Shown piece after piece: positions 8,656 through 16,208 of a stretch of 19,690 nt of DNA; within the stretch, counting starts at the first letter, position 1, and each line of letters begins with the position of its first letter. The notes below the pieces were generated by a model. The model did not search any database and was not told where the DNA came from. It worked only from the letters and a program-made list of their open reading frames with translations. This stretch comes from an uncultured bacterium (GTDB taxonomy: Bacteria; Spirochaetota; Spirochaetia; Sphaerochaetales; Sphaerochaetaceae): contig CAJMOS010000054.1 in NCBI GenBank assembly GCA_905215015.1, positions 1-19,690 on the forward strand. The letters run 5' to 3'. The position numbers and the translations under genes were made by a program.

Positions 8656-9519
8656 TCAACCCTTTACGGCGCCAATCATCACTCCTTTCACAAAATAGCG
8701 CTGCACAAACGGGTAAACGACGAGAATAGGTACTGTGGATGCGAAGATAGCGGCCGTCTGAATCGAAAGCGTGGGCAATTCCATGTCACCTGCATCCGCA
8801 AACATATCCTGCATCTGAGTCCTCATGACCATGTCGTTCAGATAGACCTGAAGAGGCTTTAGACGAGAACTGTTGATATAGATGACTCCATCCATCAGAT
8901 TGTTCCAATGGCTCACTGCGATGAACAGGAGGATTGTCGCAATCGATGCGGTGGAGAGCGGCAGACAGATTCTGCCGAAAATCTGGAGGTCGTTTGCTCC
9001 ATCGATGCGCGCGCTCTCCTCCAGAGAAGCCGGCAACGACTCAAAGAAACTGGTCAGGATGATTACATTCCACGGGCTGAAAGCAACAGGAATGATCAGA
9101 GCCCAGATGGTGTCGAACAGGTGCGTGTCGCAAACGACAAGAAAGGTGGGGATGATACCGCCATTGAACAAGACAGCGAAAAGCACCATTCTCTTCAACA
9201 GCTTGCGGCACACCATATGCCTCCTGCTGACAGAGAAGGCGAACATGCTCTGCACGGTGATTGCCAGAGCGGAACCAACAAGGGTGCGAAAGACACTCAC
9301 CTTGAAGCTGTTGTAGAAGGTTTTCTCCCGGAGAATCACCTGATACGCCTTGACGTTGAATCCGAGGGGCAACAGGTGAATCTCTCCTTCCCTCACCAGA
9401 GACGGGTTGCTGAACGAGATGGTAATCACATACCAGAACGGAAGCAGACACAGCAGAGCGAAGAGGCTGAGGAACAGATAGGTGAAAACCATTGGACTCT
9501 TTTTTTCATACTTCGACAT
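8656..9519 (-). CDS. ytcP: YtcP-family sugar ABC transporter permease
   Basis: Second inner-membrane permease of the importer, 287 aa and full length, with six predicted membrane helices. The cytoplasmic EAA loop, which couples to the ATPase, is seen as LEESARIDGANDLQIFGRICLP in the central part. The C-terminus VQRYFVKGVMIGAVKG is typical of YtcP and related MalG-type subunits. Two starts are possible. ATG 9528 abuts AGGAG with no spacer, while ATG 9519 (MSKYEKKS) is nine bases from the same Shine-Dalgarno sequence, so I chose 9519. The LplB stop lies 13 bases upstream, so the two permeases are almost certainly co-translated. The family call is strong and the substrate unknown. Confidence 0.92.
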   Translation of the reverse strand: MSKYEKKSPMVFTYLFLSLFALLCLLPFWYVITISFSNPSLVREGEIHLLPLGFNVKAYQVILREKTFYNSFKVSVFRTLVGSALAITVQSMFAFSVSRRHMVCRKLLKRMVLFAVLFNGGIIPTFLVVCDTHLFDTIWALIIPVAFSPWNVIILTSFFESLPASLEESARIDGANDLQIFGRICLPLSTASIATILLFIAVSHWNNLMDGVIYINSSRLKPLQVYLNDMVMRTQMQDMFADAGDMELPTLSIQTAAIFASTVPILVVYPFVQRYFVKGVMIGAVKG

Positions 9520-9532
9520 ACCAGTCATCTCC

Positions 9533-10486
9533 TCACCAAATTGTCTTGTCGAACAGCCGCCTGCACACTGCGTTTGCTCCCAGAATCAGGATGAGTCCGA
9601 TGGCTGACTGGAACAATCCGATTGCCGTGGTAATCGAGTAGTTCGCCTGACCGATGCCTATGCGGTAGATGTAGGTGGAAAGTACGTCGCCAACCGAATA
9701 AACCGTCGGATTGTAGAGCACATAGATTTGCTCGAAACCTACGTTCATCAGTTTTCCGATTTCCAGCAGAAGCAACGTAATAATGGTGTCAGAAATGCAA
9801 GGAATCGTAATCATTAAGGTCTTTTGCCTCCGGGTGGCCCCTTCCAGGACAGCCTCTTCGTAGAGTTCGGGGTTGATTCCTGTCAAAGCAGCAAGGTAGA
9901 GGATGCTACCCCATCCCGAGGACTTGATGATCTCGGTGATGACCACGATTGGCCGGAACCATCTCGTTTCCGCCATGAAGAATATTTCCTTGCCACCGAA
10001 AGCTGTGATAAGTTTGTTGACCAGCCCAGTACCCGGCATCAGGAACTGAATGACGATTGAACCGAAGACGACCCAGGAAACGAAATGCGGCAGATAGATG
10101 ATGGTCTGGACATAGCGTTTGAACGGATTATTTGCAGGAATCTCATTAATCAGCAAGGCAAGGAAAATCGGGACAGGAAAATAGAATACCAGCTTCAATA
10201 GACTGATGTATAGGGTGTTCAGGACGAGATGGAAAAAGTTGGGGTGTTTGGTAAACAGGAAGATGAAGTTGTCGAGTCCCACCCATTTGCTACGGAATAT
10301 TCCCAGAGCGAAGCTGAACCGTTTGAAGGCGATAATCAGGCCTGCCATCGGCAGATACCGGTACACCAACAGAACCACCAACCCAGGAAAAGCCATGAAC
10401 AACAGATATTTCGACTGGTCCACCCGCTTGAGGAATGGAATTTTTTTCGGTTCTAGAATCTCATTCTTGTTTTTGTTTCCTTTCAT
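9533..10486 (-). CDS. lplB: LplB-family sugar ABC transporter permease
   Basis: First gene of the second importer operon, 317 aa, full length. Six membrane helices are expected. Family marks are YRYLPMAGLIIAFKRF after the first helix, the TRWFRPIVVITEIIKSSGWG segment (about 174-193), and the EAA loop YEEAVLEGATRRQKTLMITIP (about 209-229). It forms the membrane channel together with YtcP and lacks its own ATPase gene nearby. The ATG at 10486 follows AAAGGG by nine bases, and that ribosome-binding site is one arm of a strong hairpin. Related to the truncated permease at 1-576 but clearly divergent from it, so this is not a recent duplication. G+C is noticeably lower than in the flanking genes. 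Confidence 0.93.
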   Translation of the reverse strand: MKGNKNKNEILEPKKIPFLKRVDQSKYLLFMAFPGLVVLLVYRYLPMAGLIIAFKRFSFALGIFRSKWVGLDNFIFLFTKHPNFFHLVLNTLYISLLKLVFYFPVPIFLALLINEIPANNPFKRYVQTIIYLPHFVSWVVFGSIVIQFLMPGTGLVNKLITAFGGKEIFFMAETRWFRPIVVITEIIKSSGWGSILYLAALTGINPELYEEAVLEGATRRQKTLMITIPCISDTIITLLLLEIGKLMNVGFEQIYVLYNPTVYSVGDVLSTYIYRIGIGQANYSITTAIGLFQSAIGLILILGANAVCRRLFDKTIW

Positions 10487-10495
10487 CAGGAACCA

Positions 10496-10538
10496 CCCTT
10501 TGCGTCCAGTTTACCGTGGGATGGAGGGGACGCAAGGG
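10496..10538 (-). promoter_or_regulatory. Leader hairpin that would sequester the lplB ribosome-binding site
   Basis: On the minus strand, CCCTTGCGTCC (complement of 10528-10538) can pair with GGACGCAAAGGG (complement of 10496-10507): eleven base pairs, mostly G-C, with one bulged A and a 20-base loop. The AAAGGG in the downstream arm is the apparent Shine-Dalgarno sequence of the permease gene that starts at 10486. Folding would hide it, giving a possible translational switch for the operon. A DNA-level role as a dyad operator is the alternative. The pairing is seen directly; the function is inferred. Confidence 0.6.
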
Positions 10539-10562
10539 ACACCTTTTCGGGGGGTACATTTT

Positions 10563-10590
10563 TTTAGAATTGTCGAAAACAGGACTTCAA
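10563..10590 (-). promoter_or_regulatory. Candidate promoter of the lplB-ytcP importer operon
   Basis: On the minus strand TTGAAG (complement of 10585-10590) and TCTAAA (complement of 10563-10568) are 16 bases apart, each matching four of six consensus positions. Transcription would start near 10556, giving a leader of about 70 bases that contains the complete ribosome-binding-site hairpin. A promoter is expected here because the helicase gene upstream is functionally unrelated. Confidence 0.35.
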
Positions 10591-10636
10591 ACAACAATTT
10601 TCATGACAAGAAATATGCGAAGAAACCGCAATCCTT

Positions 10637-10671
10637 GCCAAAGGAAACAGTCACCTAGCATTCCATTTGGC
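10637..10671. terminator. Weak stem-loop after the helicase gene
   Basis: GCCAAAGGAA (10637-10646) pairs with TTCCATTTGGC (10661-10671): ten base pairs with one bulge and a 14-base loop, starting about ten bases after the helicase stop. No T-run follows on the minus strand, so if it ends the helicase operon it does so without the classic signature. Confidence 0.3.
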
Positions 10672-10680
10672 CCGCTTGTC

Positions 10681-12882
10681 TCAGTGGATTCCCCAGGAAA
10701 GCACCCTGCGTCTCATTCCCTCGACATCCAGCACGCCGTAGGCAAAGCCTTTGCGTACCAGCTCCGCAGGCACATACGGGTCGTATTTCTCGAAGACCGG
10801 GACCTCGTTCGGATAGACCAGATCGAGCGGATCGAAATTCCTGGAAGCCTCTTCCCGCACCACCCGGAAGAATTCCCTGACGTCCGCCTGCATGGTGAAG
10901 CGGAGGTAATAGGGACGCGAGGAAACCAGGCTCTTCAATCCGAGACGGCTGGCGCACTTGATTTTCAACAGCCGCTCGAGGGCGAGGAACGCGAAGGTGC
11001 CAAGCCAAGGAAACAGGGCGTACATGTTCCCGCCAAGATGGATCAAGGGGCGTTCCATCTTTGACTGGAAGAAGACCTTGCGCGCCTCGGAAAGCCGGAC
11101 GCGGGCATGCCGCAAAAGGTATGGGTAGTCCGTATCGCTGGACAACACCCCATACATCCGTTCCAGGATACGGGTGTGGATGTCGCCCGCCACATCCCCG
11201 AAATAGGCGGGAATCGAACCCTTGACCAAGGTGACCGAGACACGCAACTGCTTATGGTCGACCTCGTCGACATTCCAGACACGGCCCGCAAGGGCGATCT
11301 TGTTGCCCGGTTCCGGAGGGCGGACAATCGTGCCCAGTTCCTCGCTGTCCGCATGGACCGAATACTCGACGTTCTCCTGGAATACCGCATAGAACTTGAA
11401 GGAGTTGACCACCTTCTCCCCTGCTATCCCGACAATCAGGCCGCCATTTTCCGTTTTTTCGATATGGTCGATGGCAAGCAGGTGCCTCAAAAGCAACCGG
11501 TAGTCATCCTGGCCGATGTGCGAAAAGCTGGAGAGGGACAGTACCCTGGTGGCCAGCTCGGCAGGAGTCATCTCCCCGTCAGATGCCAATGTGCTCATCG
11601 TCTGGTGGTAGAGCAGGCTGAACGGCAACCGCCCCATCCGCGGTGGTTCGACAAAGCGCTCCTCGATATAGAGCTGGACCAGAGAGATTCCCTGGATCAG
11701 GTACCAGGGAATCCGGTCGGGGCTGATCGCCCTGCTGTCCTGATGCTCCTCGCGCATGACGAACCACATCTCCGAGGGATTCCCCCGCCGTCCGGTCCTT
11801 CCCAGCCTTTGCAGGAAGGCGCTGACCGTATAGGGAGCGTCAATCTGGAAAGCCCGTTCCAAACGGCCGACATCGATGCCAAGCTCCAGCGTCGCCGTGG
11901 CGCAGACCGACTTCAGCGACAGCTCGTCCTTCATCTCCGCCTCGGCGTCCTCGCGGAAGGAAGCGGAAAGATTCCCGTGATGGATCAGGAAGCGGTCGGG
12001 CTCGTGGCGCGCCTCGCACAGGTGACGCAGTTGCTGGCAGACGGTCTCGCATTCTTCCCGCGAGTTGGTGAACACCAGGCACTTGTGGCCGGCCGAATGG
12101 GTGAAGATATAGGCGATTCCCGGATCCGGGACGTCGACTTTGTGCGGGACATCTTCTTGCGGCAGTTCACCCGCCTGCGGGTCGGAATGGAAGAAGTGCT
12201 CCATCGAGAGCCTCCAGGTTTCCTTGCCACCGTCAAACCGGGGAATCGCCACCCGTCTCCGACTGCCAGAGCCAAGCAGGATTCCCGCATCCTCGGGATT
12301 TCCGATGGTGGCCGACAACCCGATCCGACGGGGGTCGCAGCCCGCCTCGCGGGAAAGACGCTCGATCTGGCAGATGGTCTGTAATCCCCGGTCCCCCCGA
12401 AGCAGCGCGTGGATTTCGTCGATGACGACGAAGCGGAGGTCCCCGAAAAGGGATGGCAGGGCCATGTGCTTGTGGATCAGCATCGATTCCAGCGACTCAG
12501 GGGTGATCTGCAGGATACCCGAGGGATGGCGGAGCAGTCTCCGCTTCTGGCTGTCAGGGACATCTCCATGCCACCGGGTCACCGGGATGCCCTGATTCTC
12601 GCAAAGCTCGCCAAGCCGCTCGAACTGGTCGTTGATCAAGGCCTTCAAGGGAGCGATGTAGAGCACGCCGATGGTGGATGAGGGGTCTTCCTCCAGCAAC
12701 GTGAGAATCGGGAAGAAGGCCGCTTCAGTCTTGCCACTGGCGGTCGAGGCAGTCAGCAACAGGTTGTCGTCACTGCCAAACAGCACTTCGCCCGCGGCGT
12801 TCTGCACCGCCCGCAAGGCGCTCCACCCGCTTTTGTAGATAGCATCCTGGATAAAGGGAGCATACCGGGAAAACACGTCCAT
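10681..12882 (-). CDS. brxHI: BrxHI-like (Lhr-type) superfamily II helicase
   Basis: ATP-dependent DNA helicase of 733 aa. Motifs in order: I TASTASGKTE (44-53), Ia APLKALINDQF, Ib TPESLESM, II DEIH (155-158), III SATIGN (190-195), IV CLVFTNSREE, V LGIDVGRLERAFQID (about 334-348), VI QRLGRTGRRG (358-367). The DEIH box, the GRLERAFQID segment and the long C-terminal region without a nuclease domain are of the Lhr-like class that includes BrxHI of BREX type 2. It is the last gene of a three-gene operon: the BrxD-like stop lies eight bases upstream and GAGG precedes ATG 12882 by six bases. That linkage, more than the motifs, separates it from housekeeping Lhr. DNA or RNA as the substrate is not shown by the sequence. 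Confidence 0.85.
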   Translation of the reverse strand: MDVFSRYAPFIQDAIYKSGWSALRAVQNAAGEVLFGSDDNLLLTASTASGKTEAAFFPILTLLEEDPSSTIGVLYIAPLKALINDQFERLGELCENQGIPVTRWHGDVPDSQKRRLLRHPSGILQITPESLESMLIHKHMALPSLFGDLRFVVIDEIHALLRGDRGLQTICQIERLSREAGCDPRRIGLSATIGNPEDAGILLGSGSRRRVAIPRFDGGKETWRLSMEHFFHSDPQAGELPQEDVPHKVDVPDPGIAYIFTHSAGHKCLVFTNSREECETVCQQLRHLCEARHEPDRFLIHHGNLSASFREDAEAEMKDELSLKSVCATATLELGIDVGRLERAFQIDAPYTVSAFLQRLGRTGRRGNPSEMWFVMREEHQDSRAISPDRIPWYLIQGISLVQLYIEERFVEPPRMGRLPFSLLYHQTMSTLASDGEMTPAELATRVLSLSSFSHIGQDDYRLLLRHLLAIDHIEKTENGGLIVGIAGEKVVNSFKFYAVFQENVEYSVHADSEELGTIVRPPEPGNKIALAGRVWNVDEVDHKQLRVSVTLVKGSIPAYFGDVAGDIHTRILERMYGVLSSDTDYPYLLRHARVRLSEARKVFFQSKMERPLIHLGGNMYALFPWLGTFAFLALERLLKIKCASRLGLKSLVSSRPYYLRFTMQADVREFFRVVREEASRNFDPLDLVYPNEVPVFEKYDPYVPAELVRKGFAYGVLDVEGMRRRVLSWGIH

Positions 12883-12890
12883 CGCCTGCC

Positions 12891-14222
12891 TCAGACCGTG
12901 AAGGTCTTGTAGTCCTCGGATGACTCGTCGCTGACAGCCCCGGACTTGGCGAAGGTGAAGCCTTCGGACTTGAGCAGGTCCTCCATCCGCATCTCCGGAT
13001 GCTGGTACAGCAGGTCAAGCAGCTCGATGAAGTCGCGGATGACCTCGCGGGGGGTGATATGCTGGTCGCTGCCGATGCGCTCGTACTCAAGCTTGATGAA
13101 GGTGGCGATCTCGCTGTCGCCGATGTGGCTCTGGTAGCCGTACAGGCCGCTGTGGATATCCGCCAGTTTGCCACAGAGCACCACCATCTCCTCCGGAGAA
13201 AGGGGATCAAGACGGATGACCGGGGCCAAAAGGTCCCGCGCTCCCGGTTGGGAGAACCGCCCCTCGGTCAGGCGCGAGCGGAGCGCCTCGTAGCTGTAGA
13301 TACCACGTCTCCGGTCCTCCAAAGTCTCGACAGTCGCCCCCATCAGGAATCCGATATACCGGGCTTTGCCCTGCAACGCGTCGTTATACATGGCAAGCAG
13401 TTTCTCGTAGTTGTACTGCCTGCTCTGCGGGTTGGGAATCTTGGCGATATTGATCAGCTCGTCGATCATGACCAGCATCCCCTGATAGCCGGCAAGACGG
13501 AAGAAGAGGGCGAAAAGCTTCAGGTAGTCATACCAGTCATCATCGGTGATGATGATGTTCACTCCAAGTTCCTGCCGGGCCTCTCTTTTGGTCCCGTACT
13601 CTCCCCGGAACCAGCGGACCACCGCCTCCTTCTTCCCGTCGTTCCCTTCCAGGTAGGCATGGTAATAGGTCGAGAGCAGGCGTGCGAAATCGAAACCGTG
13701 GACCATTTCTCCGAGCGATGAGGTGACTGCGAGGATCTCCTTGTCCACCGCCTTGGAGAAGGCAGGGTCGTCAATCGAAAGCCCGCTCTCCGTGGCGGCT
13801 TTGGTTTCCGCCGCGCTGATCCAGCGGTCGAGGATCAAGGTGAGCGCACCCCCTTCCGGCTTGGTCTTGGTCGAAAGGTTGGCAATCAACTCCCGGTAGG
13901 TGGCAAGCCCTTGTCCGGAGGAGCCGTGAAGCTTGCGCTCCGGAGAAAGGTCGGCGTCCACGACGATGAAGCCTTTGTCCATCGCATAGGTCCTGATGGT
14001 CTGCAGCAGGAAACTCTTGCCTGCCCCATAGCGTCCGACGATGAAACGGAACGATGCCCCGCCGGCCGCGATGATATCCACATCATGCAGCAACGCCTGA
14101 ATCTCCAGCTTTCTCCCGACCGTGATGTAGGGAAGCCCGATACGGGGCACCACTCCCCCCTTCAGGGAATTGATGACTGTCTGCGCGATCCGTCTGGGTA
14201 CAATCTTCTTCTGTTCGTTCAT
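12891..14222 (-). CDS. brxD: BrxD-like ATP-binding protein (DUF2791 P-loop ATPase)
   Basis: P-loop ATPase of 443 aa resembling BrxD, an ATPase of BREX type 2 systems. Visible features: YITVGRKLEIQAL near the N-terminus, Walker A GRYGAGKS (63-70), the family block DADLSPERKLHG then GQGLATYRELIANLSTKTKP (about 89-122), Walker B MLVMIDE (249-255) and a sensor-like GFLMGATVET (291-300). The fold is STAND/AAA-like and probably works as a DNA-translocating or remodelling partner of the helicase. ATG 14222 overlaps the stop of the gene before it in an ATGA, so the two are translationally coupled. The family block is distinctive and I am fairly sure of DUF2791; a BREX function is inference because no BREX core gene is beside it. 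Confidence 0.88.
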   Translation of the reverse strand: MNEQKKIVPRRIAQTVINSLKGGVVPRIGLPYITVGRKLEIQALLHDVDIIAAGGASFRFIVGRYGAGKSFLLQTIRTYAMDKGFIVVDADLSPERKLHGSSGQGLATYRELIANLSTKTKPEGGALTLILDRWISAAETKAATESGLSIDDPAFSKAVDKEILAVTSSLGEMVHGFDFARLLSTYYHAYLEGNDGKKEAVVRWFRGEYGTKREARQELGVNIIITDDDWYDYLKLFALFFRLAGYQGMLVMIDELINIAKIPNPQSRQYNYEKLLAMYNDALQGKARYIGFLMGATVETLEDRRRGIYSYEALRSRLTEGRFSQPGARDLLAPVIRLDPLSPEEMVVLCGKLADIHSGLYGYQSHIGDSEIATFIKLEYERIGSDQHITPREVIRDFIELLDLLYQHPEMRMEDLLKSEGFTFAKSGAVSDESSEDYKTFTV

Positions 14223-15985
14223 TCGGCATCTTTCCTCAGGATAGCCCTGAGGTCCTCCCGGTAATCTTCAATCAGGACCAGCCGGTCCTCTTCACAGGCA
14301 ACCACGGTATCCCCGATGCGGTCCAACAGAGCCTCGTTGACCGCGTCCGCCACCATGCTGGGTTTCAAGTGATGGCTCCGGAGCAGCTCGCCAGGATCCT
14401 TGTCATCCAGCAGGGCGGCAAGCACCTGCAGGTATGGCGCGTCCAGTCCAGTCCCATCGGAACCCGCGGCACTGGCAGGCGCATCCTGCAGGATGGGAAC
14501 CGGCTCATCCTCCCATTCCGACTCGGTCAACAGGCTGTCCCGTGTCTCGTCGGAATCGCTGCGAATCTGGCTGAGCCCGGAAAGGTCGATGGTGATACGG
14601 GGTCTCGATGCCTCGAGCTTCTCCGCACGGTCCCGGTCGATTACCTGTTGGATGCAGGCGCATACCCGTTCATCATCCTTGCTGGCCTTCAGCGCCCGCC
14701 CCCGTTTCAGATAGGAACGGAACATCCGGTCTGACGCGTGCACGAAGGAGCGGATCGGCTGCAAGTCCGCATCCATCCGGTTATAGGCGGTCTGGATCCA
14801 TTTGCCATGCCTGCACTGGAAGGCCCGGCAGGGATTCAGCTGGTAGCTTGCGTCATCGGCCTTTTCCTTCTCGTTGACCAGCGCTCCGCCCAGCGGAGAC
14901 CAGAACCACCTGCCCGGCACTCCGAAACAGGTGGAAAAAAGGCCCAGTCCCGCGTTCACCTTCCTCCATGCCTCGGCGAACAAATGCTCTCCCTCCTCCA
15001 CGCCTTCGGCAATGACCGGAGATTGGAGGAGCGATGCATTTCCCAAAAAAGCGAGCGCTTGGCAGATTTCGTGGTCGTTTCCGTCAGAAAGAGCCATCAG
15101 CGCGTGGTCCCACTTCCAAAGCTGTGCGTCCTGGTAGGGTTCCGCGGGCAATTTGTGCATGACCGCGTAGCCGAACATCCAGCAGCGAAGCGTGTTCCTT
15201 GCCTGTGTTTCCTCCGGACGACTCTGGTAATAGCCCTCGTCAAAGCGCCGCATCAGCTCCAGACATCCTTCGGCGGTCGTGGCTCCGATTCCATTGAGAA
15301 GCTCGTACTGGTAGAGCCGTTGGAAGGTGATGGGGGCGGCCGGATATTGCCCGTCACGTACTTTGGAACGCCAGGAAAAATATCCTCTGGCAGCCTTCGG
15401 ACTAAGATCATAGTAGGTGGGATACGGAATCGTCGGGGCGGCATCCCACGGGACGTCGTCCTCGTAGTCCTTCATGCAGAGCGCCATCAGATAGAAGTTC
15501 TTCCAGCGCTGATAGGGAGAGCCGTCACCCCGGTAGTAGACCTGGTACATGCTTCGTATCCGACGGGGGACATCCGCCTGCCGGGGAATGGGGGTCTCGG
15601 TGAAAAGCGCGGGCTGGGCAAGCGTCACCACCGTGCTGCCTTGCCCGCCGGTCTTCCGCATCGCGCGGGACAGGAGCGAACGGACGACCGAAGGCTCGCA
15701 GTCCGCCCCCAATCTCACCCCGACCCACGGGAAACCGTGCATGTGATGCGGCAGTCCCACGCAGGCTTCGTGCGATGCAGCAAGTGGCGTGCTCCCGCAC
15801 TTGATGTCGCAGCATTCCATCAGCTCGCCGGTCTCAGGGTCCCGCTTGCTCACCAGGACCGCCACCCACTCGCGGGATCCGGAAGGGGTGATGACAGAGA
15901 AATCCGGCCACTTGGCCCCCTTGTGCAACACATGCGCATGATAGGTTTTCTCCACGTAACGCTCCACATCAGCCAGCCGCACCAT
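14219..15985 (-). CDS. TerB_N/TerB_C-domain protein with an N-terminal YjbR-like domain
   Basis: First gene of the helicase-ATPase operon, 588 aa, no membrane segment. Residues 1 to about 110 resemble YjbR/MmcQ proteins (CyaY-like fold): WPDFSVI, a WVAVLVSKRD strand, DIKCGSTP, and HMHGFPWVGVRL. Residues about 145-350 match TerB_N, with YYDLSPKAARGYFSWRSKVR and YQYELLNGIGATT. From about 460 the IDLSGLSQIRSDSDETRDSL block is TerB_C-like, followed by an acidic stretch. The metal-binding TerB domain proper was not recognised between them. Ter-linked TerB_N/TerB_C proteins are known beside helicases and ATPases in proposed DNA-processing systems. ATG 15985 has AAGGAG eight bases upstream. A scaffold or sensor role for the two enzymes is a guess; the YjbR call is by pattern only. 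Confidence 0.8.
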   Translation of the reverse strand: MVRLADVERYVEKTYHAHVLHKGAKWPDFSVITPSGSREWVAVLVSKRDPETGELMECCDIKCGSTPLAASHEACVGLPHHMHGFPWVGVRLGADCEPSVVRSLLSRAMRKTGGQGSTVVTLAQPALFTETPIPRQADVPRRIRSMYQVYYRGDGSPYQRWKNFYLMALCMKDYEDDVPWDAAPTIPYPTYYDLSPKAARGYFSWRSKVRDGQYPAAPITFQRLYQYELLNGIGATTAEGCLELMRRFDEGYYQSRPEETQARNTLRCWMFGYAVMHKLPAEPYQDAQLWKWDHALMALSDGNDHEICQALAFLGNASLLQSPVIAEGVEEGEHLFAEAWRKVNAGLGLFSTCFGVPGRWFWSPLGGALVNEKEKADDASYQLNPCRAFQCRHGKWIQTAYNRMDADLQPIRSFVHASDRMFRSYLKRGRALKASKDDERVCACIQQVIDRDRAEKLEASRPRITIDLSGLSQIRSDSDETRDSLLTESEWEDEPVPILQDAPASAAGSDGTGLDAPYLQVLAALLDDKDPGELLRSHHLKPSMVADAVNEALLDRIGDTVVACEEDRLVLIEDYREDLRAILRKDAE

Positions 15986-15996
15986 GGCATCCGCTC

Positions 15997-16020
15997 CTTA
16001 TCATCTGTTACACTTATCAT
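15997..16020. repeat. Paired CTTATCAT direct repeat at the TerB-gene start
   Basis: CTTATCAT occurs at 15997-16004 and again at 16013-16020, a 16-base period. The first copy overlaps the Shine-Dalgarno sequence (complement of 15994-15999), and the second lies in the AT-rich block that should hold the leftward promoter, where TATTAT and TATGAT are possible -10 hexamers without a clear -35. CTTAT (16013-16017) also pairs with ATAAG (16024-16028). It could be an operator for the operon. Confidence 0.4.
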
Positions 16021-16149
16021 AATATAAGCAATAATACAAGGATAGCAGAGGCTACCGCATAGGGTTTCCCTTTCCTTGCCAGGACAGCCTGCTCCATACG
16101 TCATTTCCGTGACTTGGCATTTTTCGGTTCCGGAAATATGTTTTGGAGG

Positions 16150-16178
16150 GTGACACCCATCCTTTCTCCTTGTATAAT
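16150..16178 (+). promoter_or_regulatory. Near-consensus promoter of the diguanylate cyclase gene
   Basis: GTGACA (16150-16155) and a perfect TATAAT (16173-16178) are separated by 17 bases, matching eleven of twelve sigma-70 consensus positions. Transcription would begin near 16185 and give a leader of about 24 bases before the ATG at 16209. It is the best promoter in the window. Confidence 0.75.
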
Positions 16179-16208
16179 GAAACCACAATGTCTGAGGGGG
16201 AAAAGGAC

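Noticed and set aside
11107..12384. 425-codon open frame antisense to the helicase gene
   Set aside because: All helicase motifs are on the minus strand; the plus-strand frame shows no domain.
10681..15985. A complete BREX or DISARM locus
   Set aside because: Only BrxD-like and BrxHI-like proteins are present; no methylase, PglZ, PglW/Y, BrxC, DrmB or phospholipase-D gene is seen in the window.
14738..16027. 429-codon open frame antisense to the TerB-domain gene
   Set aside because: The minus-strand product has conserved TerB_N/TerB_C patterns and operon coupling; the antisense product is unrecognisable.
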